Assembly: GCF_029948125.1 (NCBI RefSeq)
Contig: NZ_JASAMB010000010.1
Location: 62,001-126,000, forward strand
Reading direction: 5' to 3'
DNA from: Catellatospora sp. KI3
Lineage (GTDB): Bacteria > Actinomycetota > Actinomycetes > Mycobacteriales > Micromonosporaceae
DNA length: 64,000 nucleotides
Shown here: positions 35,955 to 44,955 of the stretch, piece by piece
How the letters are laid out: each line of letters opens with the position of its first letter
Numbering within the stretch: the first letter of the stretch is position 1
Made by a program: the position numbers and the translations under genes
Notes under the pieces: generated by a model
Databases searched by the model: none
The model's input: the letters and a program-made list of their open reading frames with translations, nothing else
Told to the model about the DNA's origin: nothing

Positions 35955-35972
35955 ACACCCCGTTAGGGGTGT
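35955..35972. terminator. Short hairpin between the small gene and the TetR-like gene
   Basis: ACACCCC-GTTA-GGGGTGT forms a 7-bp stem, followed on the minus strand by TACTTTACC. It may end the macro-domain operon or be an operator for the TetR-like gene. I see no gene between 35844 and 36028. Confidence 0.35.
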
Positions 35973-36028
35973 CGGATCGTCTTAACGGGCGGCGCGGCGG
36001 TCGTTGTAGGCGCGGTGGCCGAGCCGGA

Positions 36029-36258
36029 TTACTCCAGCACCCGGCACTTTTTGTCCAACACTTCTACCAGTCCGGCAGCTATTGACCTGTCATCCGACGT
36101 GCTGTCCATTTTCTTGCCTGTGGCGCCCCGTCTATCGATGCGATCGTGCAGTTGCAAGAGCCGTTCACCGATAGATGGAAACCACAGGAAGGAGATGTCC
36201 CATGTGTATTCGACGGTCGGGTCCCCCTGACGGTGAGAGCGAGTAACGTTTCGGTCAT
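36029..36258 (-). pseudogene. Small gene interrupted by a frameshift at a G-run
   Basis: ATG 36256-36258 overlaps the stop of the upstream gene (ATGA) and begins MTETLLALTVRG. At the run of five G on the minus strand (36223-36227) the sensible frame shifts. The next frame reads DPTVEYTWDISFLWFPSIGE and ends KCRVLE at 36029, with normal composition, while the unshifted frame gives a Cys/Ser-rich peptide. One extra G would restore a protein of about 76 residues. This may be a true mutation, slippage control, or a sequencing error. Confidence 0.45.
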
Positions 36259-37235
36259 CCCGATCCGGCCGGCAGCCATGCAGCCCCATAGGCCAGCCCG
36301 GGTCGCAGATGGGTGAAATCGCACCGGAACATGCCGAATCGGTCGCCCGCGATACGGCTTCCGACGGGCACTGGATCGTCCAGGACCCGCGGGGACAGCC
36401 CATCGACCCGCTGCACGTGCGCGCCGTGCAGACCGGGCGGCAGTTGGAGCAGTAGCCGGAAGCTGCGGCACGGACGCAGTGGCGTCAGTACGTAGTGCGG
36501 CGCGATTGGACGATCGACCCCGAGACGTATCCGCACCGCGACATCGTGGCACTCCTGAACTTCCAATGGCCGCGGTAGCTCCAGCGTCCAACGGAAGAAC
36601 CTCAACCCGACCCGCTCTATCTCCAGTACCCGCATACCATGCAAGGGCTCGAGTTCGATGCCGTCCGCGCGACCGGAATCCAGGCGGTGCGGCGGCACGC
36701 ACAAGGACAGCTCGATACGCTCCAGGCCGTTCCGGGCGGCGCGGACGGTACGACGTTCGATGACCTCGACCCCTAACTGGTCCAGGCGCACCACGGCCTC
36801 GACCGCGTCCAGCACCCAGTCAGCCGCATCCGGATCCGACCGGGGCATGCTTTCGTCCGTGGTGTCGGCGAGGTCGGCTAGCAGGCTTAACGCCTCGTCG
36901 GCACGTCTGCGCACCGTCCTGCTGTCACAGAAGCGCATCGAGGAGACTTTGGACAGACGATCCTTCAGGAAGGGGTCCTGTGGCCCGGGCGGCAGGCTGA
37001 AAGACGCGAGCAGCAACTGCCGCATGTCCTCGGGCATGGATTCGGTCAGCGTCATCAGGCGCAGGTGCACCTTGCGCCGTAGGGCTGCCGGAGAGTCGGC
37101 ATCGGCCACTCCGCACAGTCGCCGCAACTGCGGCCCTACGCGGTCGGCTATGTCCGAGGCGAGCAGAGCTCGCCCACGGCGGCAGCGAATCAGTTCGTCC
37201 CTGAGGTCCTGGCCACGCATCGACATGTCAGCCAT
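36255..37235 (-). CDS. Uncharacterised protein with sigma-like helical N-terminus
   Basis: A 326-residue soluble protein. The N-terminal 130 residues (VGPQLRRLCGVADADSP, MPEDMRQLLLASFSLPP, RTVRRRADEALSLLADLA) match a helical module I recall from other actinobacterial regulatory-type proteins. The C-terminal 180 residues are beta-rich (HGMRVLEIERVGLRFFRWTL; PHYVLTPLRPCRSFRLLLQL). I know of no assigned function. It lies between the macro-domain gene and the frameshifted small gene, overlapping the latter by 3 bases. Confidence 0.7.
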   Translation of the reverse strand: MADMSMRGQDLRDELIRCRRGRALLASDIADRVGPQLRRLCGVADADSPAALRRKVHLRLMTLTESMPEDMRQLLLASFSLPPGPQDPFLKDRLSKVSSMRFCDSRTVRRRADEALSLLADLADTTDESMPRSDPDAADWVLDAVEAVVRLDQLGVEVIERRTVRAARNGLERIELSLCVPPHRLDSGRADGIELEPLHGMRVLEIERVGLRFFRWTLELPRPLEVQECHDVAVRIRLGVDRPIAPHYVLTPLRPCRSFRLLLQLPPGLHGAHVQRVDGLSPRVLDDPVPVGSRIAGDRFGMFRCDFTHLRPGLAYGAAWLPAGSG

Positions 37236-37330
37236 GAGGCGAGGCTAGTCAGCCCAGCAGTCCTAGCGATATGTCGTGGCACCCGATGTCCAGGACCCGC
37301 CCAGGAATGGTCCCGATTCCGCATGACGGG

Positions 37331-38407
37331 TCAAGCCGCGCTGGAGAGCCCGCGTTTGATCAGGTCCGCCTCTCTTGGATGGACTGCCGCAAAGTGAATC
37401 TGCCAATCGCCGTCGCCGCGCAGCTCCTCCTGTACGGTCTGCCAGATTCTCAGGAAGCTCTGCGCCGGGTCCAGGCCGCCGCGTCCTGCGCCCAGCAGCG
37501 GAAAGCATATCGAGGACAGCGAGGGCACGTGCCGGTCTCGTTCTGCTCGCGCCAGGGCGAAGACGTTTCGAACTGCTCGCTCCAAGACCGACAGCGCCAC
37601 GTGGTATTCGTTCGTACCCACGCGCGGTTGTGCGATCGCGGCATGATAGATGCGCCGGTATGCCAGCTCGGCTGCCGGGTCGACGGAGGTGCCGGCGACC
37701 GTGCCCGGCACCACCTGCCCGGTCACGCCGTGCGTCACCCGCCATTCCCGCAGCGCATCGGCGACCGAGTCGACCAGAATGCCTTCCTCGGCGTCCTTTG
37801 GGGCCCCGGCCCACCGTAGCGTGGCCGCTACCGACTTCTTGTAGACGCCCGCCAGCTCCATGTAGGTGTTGGTGGGATTAACCACGATGTCGACTCCGCG
37901 GATCAGGTCAATGGAGGTGCAGTGCACCTGGACCAGATGCACTGCCGCGTCGACCCGCACCCGCAGGACCACCGGGCTGGCCAACCATTCCGCCACGCCC
38001 GTGTCGGTGAGCACATCGGGCCACAGTGCTATCACTTCCGCGACCTGATCCAGCACGATGGGCTCATAGTGCTTGCGAAAACGATCGACACCCACGCTGT
38101 AGGACCGGGCTGCCGCCTTCCGGCGATCCTGCGCGGCCTTGTCGCGGTCGCCGGGCAGCAAGCCGAACGTGTGCTCTGCCGCCGACCGCAGCCGGACGCT
38201 GTCTAGCAGCGCGACGGCCTGCCGGAGCATCTCCTCCAGGTCCGCGGGAGAAGAGCCGCCGACCCGCGAGGATGCGAGTGCCGCCAGAGCCGGTACCACA
38301 GCCGTACGCAGCCGGACCAGCCCCAGTACCCGGACCTGACGCAGATCGGCCACCACCTCATCGCGGGTGGGTACGGCATGAGGCATCATTGACCGAGCAT
38401 GCGGCAC
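37331..38407 (-). CDS. Macro-domain (ADP-ribose-binding) protein
   Basis: A 358-residue protein. The first 160 residues are helical and unassigned. Residues about 165-355 form a macro domain: DIVVNPTNTYMELAGVYKKS is the canonical first motif, and ICFPLLGAGRGGLDPAQS is the phosphate-binding loop. Macro domains bind or hydrolyse ADP-ribose and its derivatives. With a RES NAD-degrading toxin in the same island, a role in sensing or clearing an NAD breakdown product is plausible (inference). Alternative starts exist at 38389 and 38386. Confidence 0.8.
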   Translation of the reverse strand: MPHARSMMPHAVPTRDEVVADLRQVRVLGLVRLRTAVVPALAALASSRVGGSSPADLEEMLRQAVALLDSVRLRSAAEHTFGLLPGDRDKAAQDRRKAAARSYSVGVDRFRKHYEPIVLDQVAEVIALWPDVLTDTGVAEWLASPVVLRVRVDAAVHLVQVHCTSIDLIRGVDIVVNPTNTYMELAGVYKKSVAATLRWAGAPKDAEEGILVDSVADALREWRVTHGVTGQVVPGTVAGTSVDPAAELAYRRIYHAAIAQPRVGTNEYHVALSVLERAVRNVFALARAERDRHVPSLSSICFPLLGAGRGGLDPAQSFLRIWQTVQEELRGDGDWQIHFAAVHPREADLIKRGLSSAA

Positions 38408-38717
38408 CCCGGACCGTTCGGCAATGCCGAGATCGGCAGGGATCGACCCATAGGCTGTGCGTACGACGACGTCTTCTCAGTACCTGGCACGCCGGTGTTG
38501 CGGCTGCCGGCGGTCCGACGGGAAGCTGGGTGTCGGGCGCGGCGGGGAGTGCGCCGGGCGATACCGGGCTGCCGAACCGGTACACGCCCTTCCAGTTGCC
38601 GATGAGGCGGAGTGGTTTGTCGGGCGTGCCAACCCAGGTGTTGAGTTGGCGGTCGGCGTCGAGGTATGTGATGCGTACGCCGAACTCGTATAGGCCCTGG
38701 CGGGCGTTGACGTCCAT
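38358..38717 (-). pseudogene. Gene fragment at the island's right border
   Basis: The minus frame from about 38790 to 38560 reads like coding sequence (DVNARQGLYEFGVRITYLDA, then TWVGTPDKPLRLIGNWKG). Below about 38555 it decays into Arg/Cys-rich sequence that overlaps the start of the macro gene. A stop lies in frame upstream near 38800, so both ends are lost. No family recognised. Confidence 0.4.
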
Positions 38718-38831
38718 TTTGATGCCGGCGTCGTCCCCACGTGAGGCCGTGAACGTCGGTCCGAACGGAGCAGCTCTGGCTCACGGGATGTCGGATCGCC
38801 GCCCGGGGTTGGGAACCCCGCATCCTGGTCG

Positions 38832-39327
38832 GTGACTGTGCCGACCGAGTCCGACTGCGGCGTCCCGAGTGAAGTTACCGACCAGGCGCCTGAGGTCACG
38901 CAGTGCAACAATCCGGTCACGCAAGGCCCGACCGCGACCCGCACCCGCAACGGTGTGACTACCAAAGCGTGGATCACCAACAGCGACGTCGCCCGTGCCA
39001 TGCGCGACGGCACCGTCACCAGGACCAAGCGCGCGGAATGGGGTGTACGACACCCTGGCAAACGGCAAGGGCAAGCTGAGCTCGGCGATCCGATACTCGG
39101 GCAGCAACGCCTACACCGTGCAGACCGATGCCTACGACGTCTACGGCCGCCCCACCTCCACTTCGGTGGTGCTGCCCGCGACCGAGACGAACCTGTGCAC
39201 GGCGCCGACTGGACCAGTCCGGCGCAACCTTCGAGTGAGCGCCACAACCGTGAGCCGATCCGACCGACAGGCGCTCACCCTGCGACTTCAGGTCCAGCAC
39301 GCGGCACAGACGTACAGCGAACCCTGA
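38832..39327 (+). pseudogene. Rhs/YD-repeat protein remnant
   Basis: In one frame 39041-39207 reads VYDTLANGKGKLSSAIRYSG, then DAYDVYGRPTSTSVVLPATE. This is the typical repeat unit of Rhs/YD polymorphic-toxin proteins (YDTLA..GKL.S..RY...AY.....YD..GRP...). The stretch before it (38832-39030) is open in another frame (TRNGVTTKAWITNSDVA), so at least one frameshift exists. Both ends of the large parent gene are gone. From about 39330 to 39500 I see no gene. Confidence 0.55.
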
Positions 39328-39524
39328 GAGGCTGGTATTTGCTGAGCCTTTGGCCTGGCACTCCGATCGCAGGACTGGCGCGGATGGCCAGCCAGTGCAC
39401 GATGTCGCTCACGCGGGCTGGATGTGGGGATTGGACGGCACTACTGTCATAGTGCCGCGCCCGTGCTTCGCCTGCGGTCACGGAGAGACGGCTTCGGGTG
39501 GTACGCAGCGAGGAGGACGCGGAC

Positions 39525-40103
39525 GTGTGGGGCACTGTTGCGCTGATCGTCTCCGGTCCCGTCATCTGGGGGATGCTCCGTAGGACCGCGGCCCCACGTA
39601 CCCCGGCGGCCGCCTTCCTCAGTTCGTGGGTGATGCGCCTGAGTCTGCTGCTGTACGTGGTGGCCGACGTGATCCTGGTCCTGTCCGACACGCACAGCGC
39701 GGCCAACACCGTCGGCGCGGTGCTCTGGGGCGTTGCGGGGGTCCTCGCCGTCTGGGCGACAGCGCGCTGGCGCTACGGGCTTCCGGCCATCGTCGACCGC
39801 GGGTCAGCCAGGCAGGAAGCGGCCTGGCAGGCCGACGCCGAAGCCGGGAACCCGTACGCGGCACACGCCCTGGGGACCAGCCTCAAAGTGCGAGGCGAGC
39901 TCGACCCCGCCCGCCGGTGGCTGCAGGCCGCCGCCGAGGCCGGGTTGGCCGACGCCCAGTGGGACCTGGCGCGCCTGATCGACCAGGTGGAGGGCGCTGC
40001 GGCGGCTAGGCCGTGGGTCGAGGCCGCAGCGGCCGGTGGCCATCCCGCCGCGCGCGAACTGCTGCAAGCCGGTGGGGCGTACGGCACCGAAGTCGCGAGT
40101 TGA
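39525..40103 (+). CDS. Membrane protein with Sel1-like repeats
   Basis: A 192-residue protein. Three membrane helices occupy about residues 2-85 (VALIVSGPVIWGML; LSLLLYVVADVILVL; AVLWGVAGVLAVWA). The C-terminal 90 residues contain Sel1/TPR-like units (AGNPYAAHALGTSLKVRGEL; AGLADAQWDLARLID; GGHPAARELL). I chose GTG 39525 because AGGAGG lies 8 bases upstream; GTG 39498 would add nine residues. Function unknown; Sel1 repeats usually mediate protein binding. Confidence 0.72.
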   Translation: MWGTVALIVSGPVIWGMLRRTAAPRTPAAAFLSSWVMRLSLLLYVVADVILVLSDTHSAANTVGAVLWGVAGVLAVWATARWRYGLPAIVDRGSARQEAAWQADAEAGNPYAAHALGTSLKVRGELDPARRWLQAAAEAGLADAQWDLARLIDQVEGAAAARPWVEAAAAGGHPAARELLQAGGAYGTEVAS

Positions 40104-40156
40104 CCCGGCCAGCCCGCCGGATCCCTGTGGCGTCACGTGCTTGAGATGGTCGTCCC

Positions 40157-40849
40157 ATGCTGAGGCCGGGCGGGCGGGACAGATCCGTGCAGTTCATCGG
40201 GCTGGTCGGGCTCTACGCCCTGCTGGTCGCTCTGCTGGGTGCTGCGCTGGTCCTCGCCGTGCTGGTGGGGCGGGCGCAGCGGCAGGCGACGGCAGCCGAG
40301 TCCGCCGGACTCTGCGCGTCCACGGCCCAGCGTGACTGCCGGGTCGTGGAGGAGACGGCGGTGAGCCGCCGGACTGCGGCACCCGGCGGCGAGGGCGACG
40401 CGGACTCCTACGCCATCGCCACCGAGGCGCACCCCCAGCAGATCGCCGTCGACCACGACGTCTACCAGGCCGTCCACGTCGGCGACCAGGTCCGGCTCAC
40501 CTCGTACAACGGGAAGATCACCCATGTCTTGATCGGCGGCAGGGACTGGGCGACGGGTGCCTACACCGACGCCGTCATAGGGCGAACGACGGTGCTGTGG
40601 GTAGCCGTGGCGCTGCTGACCAGCGTCTGCTGCGCCACGGCCAGCCGGCACCGGACCGGTCGGTTCCAGGGCTTCGCGCTGCTCCTGTCGGTGGTGGCCG
40701 CCGCGCTCATGTTCCTGCTCAGCGTGCCGCTGCGGACGGCACTGGCATCCGTCCTGGGCGCGGCACCCGCCGCGTACGTCGGGGCCGCTCTCATCGCCGC
40801 AGCCTGGGCCGTCGGCTGGATCCGGATCACCCGGCGCCACCACCTCTGA
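40157..40849 (+). CDS. Four-helix membrane protein with an extracytoplasmic domain
   Basis: A 230-residue protein. One membrane helix near 12-40 is followed by an extracytoplasmic domain of about 95 residues (with cysteines LCASTAQRDCR), then three more helices (about 137-225). I recognise no family. It has no strong ribosome site before ATG 40157. It stands alone in orientation with the Sel1-like gene upstream (54 bp) and could share its transcript. Confidence 0.7.
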   Translation: MLRPGGRDRSVQFIGLVGLYALLVALLGAALVLAVLVGRAQRQATAAESAGLCASTAQRDCRVVEETAVSRRTAAPGGEGDADSYAIATEAHPQQIAVDHDVYQAVHVGDQVRLTSYNGKITHVLIGGRDWATGAYTDAVIGRTTVLWVAVALLTSVCCATASRHRTGRFQGFALLLSVVAAALMFLLSVPLRTALASVLGAAPAAYVGAALIAAAWAVGWIRITRRHHL

Positions 40850-41056
40850 CGAGTCGTCGCGCACAGCGCGACGCCCGGCCGCCTCGCCGTGCCAGCCCGG
40901 CAGCGCCGGCCGCAGGGTCACCCATCCGAGTGAACAGGGAGAATGAGTCGGGCGACGATCCATTCGCGACAGACCGTCGTGGCACCGTCAGCTGTCAGGC
41001 TCCGCCGGTTGACCGACCACTGCTGATCTGCCTGACCGTGACGGAAGGGAACTACC

Positions 41057-41734
41057 ATGTCGCTCCTCCGGCGTGGCGCCGTGATGCTGGCGCTGGTGCT
41101 CGGCACCGTGGGTGTCGCCGTGCCCGCATCCGCGGCCGCGCCCCAACCCCGGGCGGTGTCGATCGCACAGGCGCGGACGTTGCCGGTCGGCAGCACCGTC
41201 ACGGTCACCGGAACCGCGACCACCCCCTCGGGCTGGGCCGAGTCCAGCTCCTTCGACAAGGGATTCGGGCTGCAGGACCTCACCGCCGGCATCTACGTCA
41301 GCACCGCGGTCGACCCGCACGTCGCCCCCCGGGACCGGGTCCGGGTGACCGGCGAGCTGCGGGAGAGCTACGGCCTGCTCATTCTGGTTCCGGCTGGTCC
41401 GGCCGGGGTCACGGTGTACGGCCCAGGCTTGCCGGTGCCGCCCCGCTGGCTGGCCACCGCGGCGGTCGGCGAGAGCAGCGAGGGAAGCCTGGTCCGGGTG
41501 CTCGCGACGGTCGTCCAGGCGCCTGAGTCCGACCTGCCGTACGGGTACAAGTTCCTCGTCGATGACGGCTCCGGCGCACTCACCGTCTTCGTGACCACCC
41601 AGCCCGGCATCGACCTGTCCCGGGTCGCGGTCGGCCGTGCCGTCGTCGTGACCGGCTTCAGCAGCCAGTTCGACACCCACTACGAGATCATCCCCCGTTT
41701 CCAGTCCGACATCCTCGTCCTGCCGACCAGCTGA
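41057..41734 (+). CDS. Secreted OB-fold-like protein
   Basis: A 225-residue protein with a signal peptide ending ASAAAP near residue 28. The mature part has two similar beta-barrel modules, each with a VTVTGTA or VVVTGFS strand (SIAQARTLPVGSTVTVTGTA; VGRAVVVTGFSSQ). This pattern is seen in extracellular OB-fold nucleic-acid-binding modules (YhcR/DUF5689-like). No catalytic domain is attached. GAAGGGAACT lies before the ATG. A role in binding extracellular DNA or polysaccharide is possible. Confidence 0.72.
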   Translation: MSLLRRGAVMLALVLGTVGVAVPASAAAPQPRAVSIAQARTLPVGSTVTVTGTATTPSGWAESSSFDKGFGLQDLTAGIYVSTAVDPHVAPRDRVRVTGELRESYGLLILVPAGPAGVTVYGPGLPVPPRWLATAAVGESSEGSLVRVLATVVQAPESDLPYGYKFLVDDGSGALTVFVTTQPGIDLSRVAVGRAVVVTGFSSQFDTHYEIIPRFQSDILVLPTS

Positions 41735-41951
41735 AGCAGCCCGTCGGGCCGGAGCTGGCCGCCGCGAATACGCGGCGACCGGCTCCGGCGGCTGCTGACC
41801 GAACCCGAGCGGGCTACCGCGGCCCAGCCCGAGGGGTCACCCCGGGCTGCCCAGGCCGCAGGACGCCGGCACCGTCCCCGGTGGGGGCGAAGGCTGCAGC
41901 GGGTACTGCTGACACCCGCGCAGGCGTGACCCGGCCGCAGGACGGACCGGG

Positions 41952-44777
41952 TCACGCCGGGCGGGACAGGTGGCGTACCAGCTGGGTGCGCGAGGTGACC
42001 CCGAGTTTGGCGTACACCCTGGTCAGATGCGCCTCGACGGCGCTGACGCTGATGAACAGCCGGTCGGCCGCCTGCCGGTTCGTGCACCCGGCCACGACCA
42101 GGTCGACCACCTGCTGCTCGGTCGCGGTCAGCCCGCCGGCCGTCTCGGCCCGCTCGGCCACCCGCCCGCCGACCCGCCCGGCCTCGGCCCGCGCCGCCGC
42201 GGCGAGCCCGACCGCCCCCAGCCGCTCGAACCGCTCCGCGGCGTCCTGCAGCAGCGCCCGCGCCTCCCGGAACCGCCGCTGCCGGCGCCGCAGCGTCCCG
42301 AGCGCGACCACCGTACGGGCCTCGTCGAACGGCAACCCCAGCTCGCCATACCGGCCGAGGGCGTCGGTGAGCGCGGCCTCGGCCGCGTCCTGGCCACCCG
42401 CCGCGTCCGCGGCCTTCGCGGTGGACACGCCCGCCGACAGCAGGATGCCGCGCGCCCGGGCCGCCCCCGCCCGCGCCCACGGATGGTCCAGCTCGGCGGC
42501 CGTATCGTCCAGCTTCTTCAGCACATCCCGGGCTTCGTCGAGCCGGCCTGCCTTCACCAGCGCCTCGATCAGGTCCGGCACGGCGGGGAACACCCCCGGA
42601 TCCAGGTACTCGCCGTCGGCGGCGTCGGCGGCCACCCGCGACAGCAGCGCCGCAGCGGTCTCCGCGTCGCCGTCGAACAGCGCCGCCTGCCCCGCCGTAC
42701 GCCTGCTCTCCAGCTGGTGCCAGAACACCGGCCCGGCGGCAGGGTCGGCGGCCAGCACCTCCACCTGCCGCAGCGCCTCGTCGGCGAGCGCCCGGTCGCC
42801 GGTGCCCGCCGCGACGGCCCCTCGGGCGCGCCACAGCACCTCGGCGGGCAGGATCAGCGCTTCGCCGTCGGCGAGCTCCGACAGGATCCGCGCGGCGTCG
42901 ATCCAGTCCCCGACCCGGATCGCGGTCTCGAACCGGTGCAGGGTGAAGATGGTCGCCGACAGGTCCTCCTCCCGTTCCCGGGCGAGCTGCTGCAGCGCGT
43001 CCAGCAGCCGCTGGGCGCGGCCCACCTCGCCGCGCCACATCGCCCGCACCGCGCGTACCCGGTCGCCCTGGTCGTGCAGCGGCAGGTCCGGCAGGGTGCT
43101 GGGGTCCATCGTGGCCAGCCGGGGCTCGGGGTCGATGCCGAGCAGCGCCTCCATCCAGCCGGCCTCGCTGACGGCCTGGGCCCGCGCGGCGGGGTCGTCG
43201 AGCCCGGCAGTGATGTCGGCGGCCTCGGCGGTCCAGCGCAGGCCCTGCGAGACCGGCACGATCCCGTACGCCACCCCCGCGTTCGCGCGGTGGGCGAGGG
43301 TCTCGGCCCGCAGCCGCGGGTCCGCTTCGGCCAGGACCTCCTCGTACTGCTCCGGGGACAGCTCGGCGGCGGCCATCTGCGAATGGTGGAGCCGGGCACG
43401 GGCCCGCAGCGGACCGGGCGGTAGCGCCGCCAGGTGCGGGGCGAGCAGCGCGGCGCCGGTCTCGTGCTGCCCGGCCCAGTAGTACCGCTCCGCCGTGGCC
43501 ACGAGGCGCTCGTCGTGGCGCGGATCGGTCCGGGGCGTGAACCGCCAGGCCTGCTCGGACAGCTCGGCCGTGGCCCGCATACCGCCCCGGTCGACGGTCG
43601 CCTCCGCGACCCGGGCGAGCTCGTCGGCGATCGCGGGATCGGGCGGGATGGCGCCGAACGCGGCGTGCTGGGCCCGCTCCTCGGCGTCGACGACCGTACC
43701 GGCGAGGATCCGGTGCAGGTGACGGCGGTCCGCGGGCGGCGCCTCGGCGCGGGCGACGGCACCGAGCAGCGGGTGCGCCAGCCGCACGTGGTCACCGCGG
43801 ACGACCAGCAGCCCGGCGGCGGCAGCGTCCTCGACACCCCCGTCGTCGGATCCGGTCCGGTCGGCGCCGTCGCGGCGGAGGACCTCGCGGATGAGCCCGA
43901 GGCGCGGGTTGCCCACCAGCGACGTCACCAGCACGGCCCGGCGGGCGGCGGGGGAGGCCGCCGCCAGCCGCCCGCTGACCAGGGCGTGCAGCGACGAGGG
44001 CAGCGGCAGCTCGTCCCCGGCGCCGATCGGGTGGTCGGTGCGGCGCAGCGCCCGCGCGATCTCCAGGGCGAAGAACGGGTTGCCGCTGGACAGCTCGTAC
44101 ACCCGCTGGGCCAGGCGGGCGGGCAGCCCGTCGTCGACCAGGCGGCGGATCGCGTCCGGGTGCAGCGGCGGCAGCTCCTCGGCCGTCACCTCGGCGCGCA
44201 GGTCCGCCAGGTGCGGGGCGAGGCCGTCGCCGCCGTACGCCGCGCCGGGCCCGCCGGTACGCCGGGTCAGCAGCACGGTCACCTGCTCGTCGCGCAGCCG
44301 CCGCAGCGCGTACGCCACCGCGGCGGTGCTCGCCGCGTCGAGCCACTGGTCGTCGTCGATCGCGACCAGCACCCCGCCCGCGGCGGCCAGGACACGGATG
44401 ATCGCCAGGAACCCGGCGCCCAGCGCCCGCGGGTCGACGGGGCCGCTCTCGTCGCGCAGCAGCGCGGCGTCCACCGCCCGCCGCTGCGGCGGGGCGAGCT
44501 GCGCCAGCACCTCGGGGCCGATGTGTTCGAGCAGGTCACCGAGGCCGCCGTGGGACAGCCGGGCCTCGGACTCGCACGCGCGGGTCTGCAGGACCGCATG
44601 CCCGCGCTGCTCGGCGTCGGTGACCCCGGCCTCCCAGATCGCGGTCTTGCCGATACCGGCCTGCCCGGTCAGCAGCACGATCCGGAATCCGGCCCCGGGC
44701 CGGGCGATCACGGAGCGTACGAGGGTGATCTGCTCGTCGCGGCCGAACAGCTCGCGCCCGGGTGGTGCACCGCTCAC
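41952..44777 (-). CDS. Large LuxR-family (LAL/MalT-like) transcriptional regulator
   Basis: A 941-residue regulator. An N-terminal AAA/STAND ATPase has Walker A LLTGQAGIGKT and Walker B VLVAIDDDQWLD. A TPR-like helical middle of about 500 residues follows. The C-terminal 65 residues are a LuxR HTH (LTATEQQVVDLVVAGCTNRQ, then SVSAVEAHLTRVYAKLGV). Such regulators bind a ligand through the middle domain. I chose GTG 44777, preceded by AAAGGCGATGAC; the longer frame to 44951 has a non-conserved leader. It is divergent from the M4 protease gene (about 180 bp apart), a likely target. Confidence 0.88.
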   Translation of the reverse strand: MSGAPPGRELFGRDEQITLVRSVIARPGAGFRIVLLTGQAGIGKTAIWEAGVTDAEQRGHAVLQTRACESEARLSHGGLGDLLEHIGPEVLAQLAPPQRRAVDAALLRDESGPVDPRALGAGFLAIIRVLAAAGGVLVAIDDDQWLDAASTAAVAYALRRLRDEQVTVLLTRRTGGPGAAYGGDGLAPHLADLRAEVTAEELPPLHPDAIRRLVDDGLPARLAQRVYELSSGNPFFALEIARALRRTDHPIGAGDELPLPSSLHALVSGRLAAASPAARRAVLVTSLVGNPRLGLIREVLRRDGADRTGSDDGGVEDAAAAGLLVVRGDHVRLAHPLLGAVARAEAPPADRRHLHRILAGTVVDAEERAQHAAFGAIPPDPAIADELARVAEATVDRGGMRATAELSEQAWRFTPRTDPRHDERLVATAERYYWAGQHETGAALLAPHLAALPPGPLRARARLHHSQMAAAELSPEQYEEVLAEADPRLRAETLAHRANAGVAYGIVPVSQGLRWTAEAADITAGLDDPAARAQAVSEAGWMEALLGIDPEPRLATMDPSTLPDLPLHDQGDRVRAVRAMWRGEVGRAQRLLDALQQLAREREEDLSATIFTLHRFETAIRVGDWIDAARILSELADGEALILPAEVLWRARGAVAAGTGDRALADEALRQVEVLAADPAAGPVFWHQLESRRTAGQAALFDGDAETAAALLSRVAADAADGEYLDPGVFPAVPDLIEALVKAGRLDEARDVLKKLDDTAAELDHPWARAGAARARGILLSAGVSTAKAADAAGGQDAAEAALTDALGRYGELGLPFDEARTVVALGTLRRRQRRFREARALLQDAAERFERLGAVGLAAAARAEAGRVGGRVAERAETAGGLTATEQQVVDLVVAGCTNRQAADRLFISVSAVEAHLTRVYAKLGVTSRTQLVRHLSRPA

Positions 44778-44955
44778 GTCATCGCCTTTCAAGATCCGTG
44801 GCGTGACTGTATCGGAGCAGCCGCCGGGGGCGGCAGCGGCAAACGTAGGGCAACCCCCACTACCGAGGGTCCGATCTTCGGCGGAGGGTGTGACTGCGTG
44901 AACGCGGCCCAAAAAGCACCCGCCGGCCGCGACCCCTCGGTTTAGGAGCAATCAG

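Noticed and set aside
41970-43424. Long plus-strand frames opposite the LuxR regulator
   Set aside because: They are antisense shadows; the minus strand encodes a full ATPase and LuxR HTH.
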